From positions 1 to 64,000 of the forward strand of contig WJME01000255.1 of the NCBI GenBank assembly GCA_014728115.1: 64,000 nt of DNA, in the 5' to 3' direction. Positions 8,397-16,509 of the stretch are shown piece after piece. Below the pieces are notes generated by a model. It worked only from the letters and a program-made list of their open reading frames with translations, was not told the origin of the DNA and did no database searches. Every line of letters starts with the position of its first letter. Within the stretch, counting starts at the first letter, position 1. The translations under genes were made by a program, and so were the position numbers. Origin of the DNA: Candidatus Zhuqueibacterota bacterium (GTDB lineage: Bacteria; Zhuqueibacterota; Zhuqueibacteria; Residuimicrobiales; Oceaniaggregativiventaceae).

Positions 8397-10670
8397 ATGA
8401 AGAATAAATCTTTAATTCTTTTTATGATACTCTCCCTGACTCATGTCCTGCATGGCCAAAACGTGAGAGGAAAAATCACCGGAAGTGTGGTCGACAAAAC
8501 AACCAATGCGCCTCTCGTCGGAGCCAATATTGTCATTGTCGGAACTCAGCTGGGGGCAGCCTCGAACCAGGACGGCAAATTCACGATCGAACGGGTCCCC
8601 CCCGGAACCTACAGCGTTCGGGCACAGGTCATAGGCTACACGTCGCAGATCATCTCCGATGTGGTCGTGAATCCGATAAAACCCGCTTATCTCGATTTCG
8701 AACTGACCAGCACGGTCCTGCAGCTGGATGAACTGACCGTAAAATCAGACTATTTTATCAATAACAGTGATAAACCCATCTCTACGCAATTCCAGAGCAA
8801 TGAAGAAATTCGTCGTCTTCCCGGGGGACTGGAAGATGTCGTGAGGGCAATATCGATTCTACCCGGTGTGGCTCAGGTACAAGCCGGTCGAAATGACCTC
8901 ATTGTGAGAGGAGGGGCACCCTCTGAAAATCTCTATGTTGTCGATGGTTTGCAGGTTCCGAATATCAATCATTTCGGTACACAAGGAGCCAGCGGCGGCC
9001 CGCAGAGTTTTATCAATCTCGACTATATCGAAAGAACACAATTCTCTACAGGTGGTTTTGGTGTAAAATATGGCGACCGCCTCTCCTCTGTTCTCTCTCT
9101 CGAGCTGCGAGAGGGTCGAGAAGATCGTTTCGGGGGCAAGGCAACCATATCGGCCACACAATTCGGACTCAATCTTGAAGGACCGATTAACAATAAGGGC
9201 AATTACTTTTTTACAGCCCGCCGAAGCTATCTGGATTTCATTTTCAAGGCGGCTGGCTTTGCCTTTGTCCCTGAATATTGGGACTTTATGGGTAAAGTCA
9301 ACTATCAGCTGTCCCCAAGTAATGAACTCTCTTTTCTGGCGATCGGAGCCCTCAATGACGTCCAACTTTTCAATGATAGCCGGGAAAAACAATTGGACAA
9401 CTCTACCGCTCTGTTCAGCGATCAAAATCAGGCCATAGCCGGAGTGACCTGGAAACACTTTTTCGGCAAAGGATTCTCGACCCTGACCCTGGGTCAAACC
9501 CTTTTCGATTATCGGTACCAGCAAAACGATACGACATTGACACCCATTTTTAAGAACAACTCTGCTGAAATCGAAACCAGCCTCACAGGAAATCTCGTGC
9601 TCTTTCCTTTTGCTCAAAGCGAAGTTACTGCCGGCGTGCAGCTGAAAAGAATCATGCTGGATACAGACCTGTTGTTGCCAGAATTTCGTACCAATTTCGG
9701 ACAACAGCTGGATATCGCTTCTGCTACAGACACGTCTGCATACAAAGCCGCATCCTGGTTGCAGTGGAAACAGGAATTTAATCGATTCCGAACCACTGTG
9801 GGAGCCCGCATGGATTATTTTAATATGATTGAGAAACAATGGTCCTTTTCACCGAGGTTGACCCTGGAATACGACTTGAATCTGACCACGCTTTCAGCCA
9901 GTATCGGCCGCTATACCCAGGCTCCGTCGTATATCTGGCTAACATCGAATCCAGAAAACCGCTCTCTGGAATATATCCGCGTCAGTCAAATGATCGCCGG
10001 GATAGAACGCTTTGTCCGCGATGACACCAAGGTCAGCCTGGAAGCGTATATGAAAAAATATGACCACTATCCGGTTAGCCTCTCCAGACCTTATCTGATC
10101 ATGGCCAATACCGGAGCCGGATTTGGAGGCGCTCAGGATGGGTTTGCTGCCTTTGGTTTCGACCCCCTCATCAGCCAGGGAAAAGGCGAATCCAGAGGTG
10201 TGGAAGTGTTTGTCCAGAAAAAGCTTTCCACACTTCCGCTATATGGCACAGCGAGTTTGAGCTATAATGAATCGAAATTTACAGCTCTCGATGGCATTTC
10301 ACGTCCCGGAGCGTATGACCAACGCTGGATCTTTAATATCGGCGGTGGCTATATCTTTAATGAAAAATATCAGATGAGCACGAAATTTACTTTTGCAACC
10401 GGACGTCCCTATACACCCTATAATGCAGATGGCACAAAGTCCATAGAACGCTTTAATAGTGCGAGAATACCTGCAAATCATTCACTCGACATTCGTCTGG
10501 ATCGACGTTGGTACCTGAATGATTTCGTTCTGATCAGCTATATCGATATTCAAAATATTTATAACCGTCCCTATTACTCTGAACCTCGCTGGGATCCTCT
10601 GACTCTGCAACCTGAAAACCGCGCAAGTATAGGTATCTTGCCTTCCATTGGTCTGAGTGCAGAGTTTTAA
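8397..10670 (+). CDS. TonB-dependent receptor with carboxypeptidase-regulatory-like N-domain
   Basis: Outer-membrane active transporter, 757 residues. A signal peptide (residues 1-20, ending L-H-G-Q) is followed by a CarboxypepD_reg-like beta-sandwich (about 24-110, with G-S-V-V-D-K-T-T-N-A-P-L-V-G-A-N). Then comes a plug domain (about 140-240, with I-V-R-G-G-A-P-S-E-N-L-Y-V-V-D-G-L) and a 22-strand-type barrel ending in the terminal aromatic S-A-E-F. The ligand cannot be read from sequence. No SusD, periplasmic binding protein or ABC importer lies next to it; its neighbours are miaB and a MATE exporter, so it may be a monocistronic receptor. AAGG precedes the ATG at moderate spacing. Confidence 0.9.
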   Translation: MKNKSLILFMILSLTHVLHGQNVRGKITGSVVDKTTNAPLVGANIVIVGTQLGAASNQDGKFTIERVPPGTYSVRAQVIGYTSQIISDVVVNPIKPAYLDFELTSTVLQLDELTVKSDYFINNSDKPISTQFQSNEEIRRLPGGLEDVVRAISILPGVAQVQAGRNDLIVRGGAPSENLYVVDGLQVPNINHFGTQGASGGPQSFINLDYIERTQFSTGGFGVKYGDRLSSVLSLELREGREDRFGGKATISATQFGLNLEGPINNKGNYFFTARRSYLDFIFKAAGFAFVPEYWDFMGKVNYQLSPSNELSFLAIGALNDVQLFNDSREKQLDNSTALFSDQNQAIAGVTWKHFFGKGFSTLTLGQTLFDYRYQQNDTTLTPIFKNNSAEIETSLTGNLVLFPFAQSEVTAGVQLKRIMLDTDLLLPEFRTNFGQQLDIASATDTSAYKAASWLQWKQEFNRFRTTVGARMDYFNMIEKQWSFSPRLTLEYDLNLTTLSASIGRYTQAPSYIWLTSNPENRSLEYIRVSQMIAGIERFVRDDTKVSLEAYMKKYDHYPVSLSRPYLIMANTGAGFGGAQDGFAAFGFDPLISQGKGESRGVEVFVQKKLSTLPLYGTASLSYNESKFTALDGISRPGAYDQRWIFNIGGGYIFNEKYQMSTKFTFATGRPYTPYNADGTKSIERFNSARIPANHSLDIRLDRRWYLNDFVLISYIDIQNIYNRPYYSEPRWDPLTLQPENRASIGILPSIGLSAEF

Positions 10671-10775
10671 TCGAGCGAGTCCCATAGCGTGATCCGCTCT
10701 TGCTGCCTCAAAAATCTCCTTGCACCTTTTGATGAAATCCCGTACAATAATCGTTTATTCTTTTAGAGGCATGCA

Positions 10776-12119
10776 TTGAGAGATCTTACAAAAGGCAGCA
10801 TTTTTTCCAACCTTTGGCATCTGGCTTTGCCGTTGATGGCTGCCAATATGATCCAAACCCTTTTCAACCTGGTGGATATGGCATTTGTAGGTCGATTAGG
10901 TCCTCCGGCCATCGCTGCAGTATCTGTTGTAGGTGTGGTCATGATGCTGCCGTTTGCCCTGATCCTTGGGTTGGGGGTTGCCAGCGGCGCGATGATATCG
11001 AGATACGTTGGCGCCAACGATCATTCACGGGCCAACCATGTGGCAATTCAATCCGCACTCGCCGCGATAGGTGGAGCCCTCATTGTAACCGTCATAGGAA
11101 TCACATCCAGTCATTTTATTCTCCGGATTTTTGGCGTAACGGGAAATGTCCAGGAACTGGGAGCCATATATATTCGGATTCTCTTCATCGGTACGATCCC
11201 CTTTAGCCTGCAATTTCTGCTCGCTGCCATTTTTCAGGCTGTGGGCGATGGCCACTCTGCCCTTTGGATCAACTTGTCGGCGATTATGATCAATATTGTA
11301 CTCGATCCTCTGCTCATTTATGGCCTGGCTTTCTTTCCGCGGCTGGAAGTTGCAGGTGCAGCTCTGGCAACCACCCTGTCAAGAACCATTGGCATGGCAC
11401 TGGGTCTGTATCTGTTCTTTACCCGCTATCAAAGCCGGTTGGGCAAACCCAAACTCGATTTTCGTCCGGACAAGTCACTGCTCAAGGCGATCGCTAAACT
11501 GGGTTTCCCGAGTTCTCTCCAGACTCTGTTGCGAAGTATGTCGGGTATGGTGTTCATGGGACTCGTGGCACAATATGGAACGGTTGCTCTTGCCGCTTAT
11601 GGCATCGGTATCAGACTCGATCTGCTGATCATGATGCCAGGATTCGGTCTCGCCGCTGCCACGGCAACACTTGTCGGCCAAAATCTAGGAGCCGAAAAGC
11701 CACACAGGGCAGAAAAAAGCAGTTGGAGCGCTGCGATAGGGTTTGTATTGATCATGTCTGCAGTAGGCCTGGTCTTTTATCTGATTCCACGAGAATTGTA
11801 CTCTTTGTTCAATTCTTCATCTGCGGTGCTGGATCAGGGTAGCTCATATTTGCGCACAATTGTATGGGGATATCCTTTTTTGGCGCTATCCATCATATTT
11901 ACCAGAGCGCTTACCGGTGCTGGCGACACCTTTAAACCGATGATGATTACTGGCATGAGTCTTTTTCTCGTGGCGGTCCCTTTGGCGATGGCAATCCCCA
12001 AACTTTTCAATACTGGAATCAGAGGGGTATGGCTGGCGATTGTCATCTCACACTCTGTGAACGGGTTATGCATGATGGCCATGTTTATCAAAGGAGGCTG
12101 GAAAAGCATCCGAATCTAA
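10776..12119 (+). CDS. MATE family multidrug/metabolite exporter (first copy)
   Basis: Polytopic inner-membrane antiporter of the MATE/DinF fold, 447 residues in two six-helix halves. Recognisable features are the N-terminal A-L-P-L-M-A-A-N-M-I-Q-T-L-F-N-L-V-D segment, V-G-R-L-G-P, and the second-half V-G-Q-N-L-G-A repeat signature near residue 303. MATE proteins export cationic drugs or metabolites against Na+ or H+. The start is TTG at 10776 with AGAGG 7 bases upstream; the nearby ATG at 10771 is in another frame and stops after two codons. The last 54 bases overlap the 3' end of the convergent cyclase gene. Confidence 0.9.
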   Translation: MRDLTKGSIFSNLWHLALPLMAANMIQTLFNLVDMAFVGRLGPPAIAAVSVVGVVMMLPFALILGLGVASGAMISRYVGANDHSRANHVAIQSALAAIGGALIVTVIGITSSHFILRIFGVTGNVQELGAIYIRILFIGTIPFSLQFLLAAIFQAVGDGHSALWINLSAIMINIVLDPLLIYGLAFFPRLEVAGAALATTLSRTIGMALGLYLFFTRYQSRLGKPKLDFRPDKSLLKAIAKLGFPSSLQTLLRSMSGMVFMGLVAQYGTVALAAYGIGIRLDLLIMMPGFGLAAATATLVGQNLGAEKPHRAEKSSWSAAIGFVLIMSAVGLVFYLIPRELYSLFNSSSAVLDQGSSYLRTIVWGYPFLALSIIFTRALTGAGDTFKPMMITGMSLFLVAVPLAMAIPKLFNTGIRGVWLAIVISHSVNGLCMMAMFIKGGWKSIRI

Positions 12120-12752
12120 AAGTGCGAGCACGCGAGCCGGAGAACCGGTAGAGCCTTTGATGGCAAGAGCACCGACAAATAAATGAATACCCCTGTCGGG
12201 CAAGAGATGTAAGTTTGTCAGGTTCTCGAGATGGAAACAACCATGGCGCGCCAGATACTTGTTACCGGCATGATCATCAGAGTCAAATGCATCGATACCG
12301 GGTGAATCGATTCCCAACCCCACGATCTGACGTTCATGCACCAGCCAGCGAACAGCTTGCGGATCTATACCCGGATATCCTTGCATATAGACAGCTTGCT
12401 CGTTCCAGTGCCGGCTCCAATTCGTCTGATAGAGTATGACACAATACGCCGGAATCGGTCCATAAAGAGACTCCCAGCGATCTATGGAATCCTGTGTCGT
12501 GGGCCGATCATCCAGGATCCGCACGGCAGAAAATACCAGTCGTTCAGGCTCTTGATTAGGAAAATCAAAATGCGAGGGCCATCCAACATGAGTGCCGCTG
12601 TGTTCACCGATGACGAGACGATGCAAATGATAGCCATCGCGCTCAAAATCGTTTACTTTTTCCAATTTTGTAGCCGGATCACCCGGCCAATGAGGCATGT
12701 CACTGTGAATAGGATGACTCAAATCCACAATTCGGTTATATTGAATTTGCAT
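12066..12752 (-). CDS. Cyclase-family metal hydrolase (kynurenine formamidase-like)
   Basis: A 228-residue member of the cyclase/kynurenine formamidase family. The D-L-S-H-P-I-H-S-D-M-P start and the E-H-S-G-T-H-V-G-W-P-S-H-F metal-binding motif (about residues 52-64) are clear. The family norm is H-x-G-T-H-x-D-x-P-x-H. Here the aspartate position is glycine, so metal binding or activity may be altered. Family reactions include hydrolysis of N-formylkynurenine and of small amides or lactones; the substrate is unknown. The start at 12752 is chosen because GGGAGG precedes it and the family N-terminus begins there; a longer in-frame form would run into the second MATE gene. It is divergent from that gene and overlaps the first MATE gene at the 3' ends. 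Confidence 0.83.
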   Translation of the reverse strand: MQIQYNRIVDLSHPIHSDMPHWPGDPATKLEKVNDFERDGYHLHRLVIGEHSGTHVGWPSHFDFPNQEPERLVFSAVRILDDRPTTQDSIDRWESLYGPIPAYCVILYQTNWSRHWNEQAVYMQGYPGIDPQAVRWLVHERQIVGLGIDSPGIDAFDSDDHAGNKYLARHGCFHLENLTNLHLLPDRGIHLFVGALAIKGSTGSPARVLALLDSDAFPASFDKHGHHA

Positions 12753-12802
12753 GATTCCTCCCAAATACAGTATAAGAGATTTTACCTTTTCATACAAGGG
12801 CA

Positions 12803-14230
12803 ATGAAAAACAAAAATTCAAACTTTTCTCACCCTGAACCCGGTCACGATTGGCACGCTTTTCCAGAGGGAGCGGCAGGATTGCCTGCTGTAGACATTGA
12901 ACCTGAACTGACCACCCTGCCTCTCAATCGTGCCGTTTTCCGTTTGGCCGGACCGGCAATGACCTCGATGCTCCTGCTCATGATCTTTAACCTCATCGAT
13001 ATCTGGTGGGTCAGTAAATTGGGCGCGGCTCCTCTTGCAGGCGTGAGTGCTGCGGCCTTTATCTTGTGGGCTTTGGAATCGGCGGGTACCCTGATCAGCG
13101 CCGGCGTGACAGCCATGGTTGCGCGGTTTATCGGTGCCAGGCAACCGGATATGGCAAACAGAGTCGCCGCGCAAGGGGTATTGATCGCGATTGCCATGGC
13201 CATCCTGTTCGGAGCGGGCGGTATTTTGTTCGATCGCACGACCTTTGTTCTCATGGGATTACAAAACGACGTCATGCAAGCTGCCCTGGATTATCAGTTT
13301 TATATCAATATCGGACTCGTCAATATTTTTGGCGCCTTTACCATAGATGCCATTTTTCGCGGACTGGGTGATACCAAGACACCGATGAAACTGATCAGTG
13401 TGGCTCTGGTCTTTAATATTCTTCTCGATCCGTTGCTTATCTTTGGAGTCGGACCCTTTCCTGCACTCGGTGCAGGAGGGGCAGCACTGGCCACTGTCAT
13501 CTCGCATGCGATTCCCATACTATTTGGAATTCCGATCCTGAATCACAGAAATGTAAAGCTTTTTTCGCCTGCCATCAAATTCAGTAGCAACCTGGTGTGG
13601 CGAATCAGCAAAATCGGCGCTCCCATCGCGTTTAGCGGCATTATGTTCAGTGTGAGCTATATGGTTCTGACCCGCTATATCACAGACTATGGCGCCCACG
13701 CCCTGGCCGCACTGGGTCTGGGACATAGAATCGAGGGACTTGCCTATTTCACAGCAGTCGGTTTCAGTGTTGCGGCAGAAACACTCGTAGGACAAAATCT
13801 CGGAGCCGCAAAACCCGATCGCGCAGAAAAAGCAGCCTGGATTTCTGTATTGCATATCAGTATCATTCTCGCAGGGGTGGCATCCGTTTTTATCCTTTTT
13901 CCCGACACCATCATGCGCTTGTTTACCAATAATCCTCAAGTCATCGAGGAAGGAAAAGGCTATCTGAGAACGATTGCACTCTTTGAAGTCTTTTTAGGAT
14001 TTGAAGTGGTATTACAAGGCGCATTTAGCGGTGCAGGCAACTCTATGCCGCCTATGGTGATAATCGTACCCCTGACCTGGGCACGCATCCCCCTTGCCAT
14101 CCTCTTTTCCGGTCCCCTGGGTATGCAAAGTCAGGGCATCTGGCTTGCCATCAGTCTAACAACAGGCTTGAAAGGAATAGTTTTGGCGTTTTGGTTCAAA
14201 CGGGGTCACTGGAAAAACAAAGAAATTTAA
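12803..14230 (+). CDS. MATE family exporter (second copy)
   Basis: A 475-residue polytopic inner-membrane antiporter of the MATE fold. It has a longer cytoplasmic N-terminus (about 40 residues) than the first copy. Key segments are L-A-G-P-A-M-T-S-M-L-L-L-M-I-F-N-L-I-D near residue 49 and V-G-Q-N-L-G-A-A-K-P-D-R-A-E near residue 330. The two MATE proteins share the signature blocks but diverge elsewhere, so this is not a recent duplication. It diverges from the cyclase gene over a 50-base gap that must hold both promoters. This context suggests the exporter and the hydrolase act on related compounds, which is inference only. Confidence 0.9.
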   Translation: MKNKNSNFSHPEPGHDWHAFPEGAAGLPAVDIEPELTTLPLNRAVFRLAGPAMTSMLLLMIFNLIDIWWVSKLGAAPLAGVSAAAFILWALESAGTLISAGVTAMVARFIGARQPDMANRVAAQGVLIAIAMAILFGAGGILFDRTTFVLMGLQNDVMQAALDYQFYINIGLVNIFGAFTIDAIFRGLGDTKTPMKLISVALVFNILLDPLLIFGVGPFPALGAGGAALATVISHAIPILFGIPILNHRNVKLFSPAIKFSSNLVWRISKIGAPIAFSGIMFSVSYMVLTRYITDYGAHALAALGLGHRIEGLAYFTAVGFSVAAETLVGQNLGAAKPDRAEKAAWISVLHISIILAGVASVFILFPDTIMRLFTNNPQVIEEGKGYLRTIALFEVFLGFEVVLQGAFSGAGNSMPPMVIIVPLTWARIPLAILFSGPLGMQSQGIWLAISLTTGLKGIVLAFWFKRGHWKNKEI

Positions 14231-14310
14231 AATATCAACTGGAAATCTCGTATGATATCAAAACTGCCGGAACGTTTCCAAGGACGCAGCGAGTCCTGCG
14301 ATTATTTTGC

Positions 14311-14335
14311 GGTCTCTATTTTAAGCAATAGAGAT
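14311..14335 (+). terminator. Possible weak terminator after second MATE gene
   Basis: An 8-bp perfect stem TCTCTATT / AATAGAGA with a 6-base loop lies about 80 bases after the MATE stop. Only a weak, delayed T tract follows. The rest of the gap up to 14468 shows no gene. Confidence 0.35.
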
Positions 14336-14468
14336 AAACAGTCATTTTTAACTTGAAAATTCAGTTTAAAACCCTGATATTGTATCTTAAATTTGACACT
14401 GACACAAGGTTCCAGGCGGGTCACAGCGAATCCGCACATTGGAATTCTATTTCTTTTGGGATAAAGGC

Positions 14469-14882
14469 ATGACTGCAGAACAACACATACAACGGCTAAA
14501 AGAAGAAAATTTATCTCTTATCGTGGAAAAACATGGCAAGATATTGTACCAATCGGCTCATCCCAGACTCGAACCACTGTTCAGAGCGTTGCAAGAGCTC
14601 GGAGAAGAGATGGCAGGTGCGCTCATTATCGACAAAGTCATCGGTGCAGCGGCCGCACGGCTCGCCGTGATTGCAAAGGTAAGCCATGTGATCACGCCTT
14701 TGACCAGTCGCACGGCTGTGGAGATATTGCAAAAAAATGCCATTAAACTCGAATTTGTCAACCTTGTAGATAGTATCCTGAACAGAGATCAAAGCGATTT
14801 ATGTCCCATGGAAAAGATGGCCAAAACATTTCCGGACAATCAAACTTTTTATGAACATTTGAAATCAAAACTATTTGTGTAA
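14469..14882 (+). CDS. DUF1893 domain protein
   Basis: A 137-residue cytoplasmic protein recognised as the DUF1893 family, small proteins related to cytidine-deaminase-like folds and of unproven function. Visible features are L-I-V-E-K-H-G-K-I-L-Y near residue 20, the central D-K-V-I-G-A-A-A-A-R-L-A block at about residue 57, and C-P-M-E-K near the end. The ATG at 14469 follows GGGATAAAGG at correct spacing, whereas a TTG at 14439 would add ten unrelated residues. The gene stands alone on this strand, with its own terminator hairpin just after the stop. Confidence 0.85.
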   Translation: MTAEQHIQRLKEENLSLIVEKHGKILYQSAHPRLEPLFRALQELGEEMAGALIIDKVIGAAAARLAVIAKVSHVITPLTSRTAVEILQKNAIKLEFVNLVDSILNRDQSDLCPMEKMAKTFPDNQTFYEHLKSKLFV

Positions 14883-14889
14883 AACTGTT

Positions 14890-14919
14890 ATGACATTTTT
14901 TTCAAATGTGTCATTTTTT
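14890..14919 (+). terminator. Rho-independent terminator of the DUF1893 gene
   Basis: Stem ATGACATT paired with AATG(TG)TCAT, with a 2-base bulge, is followed directly by a run of six T. It starts 8 bases after the stop codon. Confidence 0.7.
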
Positions 14920-15017
14920 CGATCAATCCGAAACTTGTCGGAATCCACCCTCTCAACCAAGCCTCATAAATAATTGTTTTTAAAAGCCAAAAACCATCGT
15001 CACATCATTAAATACGG

Positions 15018-15157
15018 CACGCGCTTTGCTAACACTCTATAGGAAGAGCAATAATGAATCTGCTTAAAGCGCGCATCCAAAAGGCAGGCAACGGGTTGGA
15101 TTCATTATGTTCGAGGGCTGCCAAAAGGTCTGATCGTGATGATCAGACCTTTTTTAT
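15018..15157 (+). ncRNA. Candidate structured small RNA or leader with its own terminator
   Basis: Inside a 303-base gap (14883-15185), after the DUF1893 terminator, three strong pairings are visible. P1 pairs 15020-15027 with 15066-15073 (8 bp). P2 pairs 15051-15060 with 15099-15108 (10 bp). P3 pairs 15083-15087 with 15118-15122 (5 bp). P1 and P2 interleave, as do P2 and P3, so they form either a pseudoknot or two exclusive states (P1+P3, or P2). A rho-independent terminator follows at once. This is not an RNA class I recognise. A promoter is not clear. Confidence 0.35.
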
Positions 15158-15164
15158 TAAATAA
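15054..15164 (+). CDS. Possible 36-residue small ORF inside the structured region
   Basis: ATG at 15054 is preceded by AGGAAGAG. The ORF begins M-N-L-L-K-A-R-I-Q-K and ends T-F-F-I-K. It is basic with one cysteine and resembles no family I know. It reads straight through the terminator hairpin, and its start codon lies within the P2 helix. It may therefore be a chance ORF, or a leader peptide whose start is masked by RNA folding. Support is only the ribosome site and the isolated position. Confidence 0.2.
   Translation: MNLLKARIQKAGNGLDSLCSRAAKRSDRDDQTFFIK
15123..15157 (+). terminator. Strong rho-independent terminator
   Basis: AAAAGGTCTGATC and its exact complement GATCAGACCTTTT form a 13-bp stem around a 5-base loop, followed by T-rich sequence on the plus strand. 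On the minus strand the T tract is shorter, but it could also stop transcription of the barrel gene that ends at 15186. Confidence 0.8.
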
Positions 15165-15185
15165 AGGCACCAAAAGGCGCCTGAA

Positions 15186-16358
15186 TTATTCATTAGGATT
15201 GAGATCTTGCCTCATATTATCCAATTCGTTTTGACCTTCCAGGATTCGTCGTAAACGTTCCAATTCTCGTTCCGCTTTACGCCGTTCCTCACGAATACGG
15301 TCCAGCTCTTCTTCGGCAGATTCGGTTTCCCGTCGTTCCCGGATGATTTGTTCAAATAATTCGCGACGGTTCGTCGCTTTTTGCATGAGAATATCCCGCT
15401 CAGAAGTCCTGAATACTGAAGTGGGAAGCAATGTAAACTTGCCGCCCATACTAATGCGCCAGGTATTGTAATTGGGAATCGTGGGTAAGGAACGGCGCGG
15501 GCCAATGGTTTCTTCATTATCTGCAGTCAGTCTGTATTCTCCTGAGACAATAAAATCGAACCATCGGTAGGGCTTGTAAGTCACATTGGCGTTCAGGTAG
15601 GCAAAATTCTCGCGGCTGGCAGCCGTAAGGGGTGGCTGGCGCAACCAGAAATTTCCATAGAGTTCCAGTCCATAATCAAAACTCTCTGTTGGGATCGAAA
15701 ATCCGATAGCGTATTTTAATTGTTGACTGGGATGTAATACAACAGCCTCCGGGATCGTTTGGCTGACGAGCGTTTCGCCCACATCGTTATGATGCCAATA
15801 CCCGAGATTGGCATGCACATTCAGAGCATCCTCGGGGTAGAGAGGATCCGTGGCATAGCTGGCAAGAGCATGAAAACCGACCTCGACGGTACCCGCCGTA
15901 TAGTTTTCATAATTTATGTTATGCTTTTCACCGGTGGGGAACCTGGCCGCCAATTGTACACCATAGTTGAGTGAACTCGCCTTGGACCCATAGGAACCGA
16001 ATTTCAAGCCGATAAAAGTGTCCCAGGGGTATTCTTCATAGGAGCCTCTATGAGCATCCTGATAAAAAATGGGGGTTACAGTCAGATCGATATGACTTCC
16101 CATCCCATAATTGACGCTCAGCTGCCCCTGTACATTCCAAAGGGTGGTTGCCGTAGAGACACCCTGAATCTTTGTGTCATGCTGATAGACCTTGCCCCAA
16201 AAACGCGATTGGCTTAACAAAGTCAAACGGCCTCTTTCCTGAACCCAGGCAGCTTTGGTATGTACGAGCCCACGCCCCCCATTTATCGTTGCAGCGCCCT
16301 GACTCACAATCATGAGCAACATCATAAAAATGAGTATTGCCGGCGTAACTTTTTTCAT
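15186..16358 (-). CDS. Exported beta-barrel-like protein with C-terminal coiled coil
   Basis: A 390-residue protein with a clear signal peptide (residues 1-23, ending Q-G-A-A-T). The middle (about 30-320) has the alternating aromatic pattern of an outer-membrane beta-barrel, for example Y-G-L-E-L-Y-G-N-F-W-L-R. The last 65 residues are highly charged E/R-rich heptads, a predicted coiled coil that would sit in the periplasm. I do not recognise a named family; uncharacterised outer-membrane transporter-like proteins fit best. GGGAGG precedes the ATG. It is the gene after porV on the same strand, but 151 bases separate them and a promoter is visible there, so it is probably transcribed on its own. 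Confidence 0.7.
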   Translation of the reverse strand: MKKVTPAILIFMMLLMIVSQGAATINGGRGLVHTKAAWVQERGRLTLLSQSRFWGKVYQHDTKIQGVSTATTLWNVQGQLSVNYGMGSHIDLTVTPIFYQDAHRGSYEEYPWDTFIGLKFGSYGSKASSLNYGVQLAARFPTGEKHNINYENYTAGTVEVGFHALASYATDPLYPEDALNVHANLGYWHHNDVGETLVSQTIPEAVVLHPSQQLKYAIGFSIPTESFDYGLELYGNFWLRQPPLTAASRENFAYLNANVTYKPYRWFDFIVSGEYRLTADNEETIGPRRSLPTIPNYNTWRISMGGKFTLLPTSVFRTSERDILMQKATNRRELFEQIIRERRETESAEEELDRIREERRKAERELERLRRILEGQNELDNMRQDLNPNE

Positions 16359-16404
16359 AGTTCCAACCTCCCGGAAGGGAAAAAGATAACAAGAGTTTAA
16401 TGGT

Positions 16405-16432
16405 AATGTAATAATTTTTAAAAAATAGTCAA
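16405..16432 (-). promoter_or_regulatory. Candidate sigma-70-like promoter for the barrel gene
   Basis: On the minus strand, TTGACT (16432-16427) and TACATT (16410-16405) are separated by 16 bases and lie about 50 bases before the start codon at 16358. The match to -35/-10 boxes is good but was found by eye only. Confidence 0.4.
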
Positions 16433-16509
16433 GTACTATCTCAGTGATGCGTTCTGACCCGTCTTATACCTTCTCATAATGATCCATTCGACATCGGATA
16501 TTCGGCCCC

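Noticed and set aside
8859-9839. 326-codon minus-strand ORF inside the first TonB receptor
   Set aside because: It is antisense to a complete receptor with a recognisable plug and barrel, and shows no ribosome site or motif of its own.
14439-14468. Longer TTG start for the DUF1893 protein
   Set aside because: The ATG at 14469 has a better placed GGGATAAAGG site and matches the family N-terminus.
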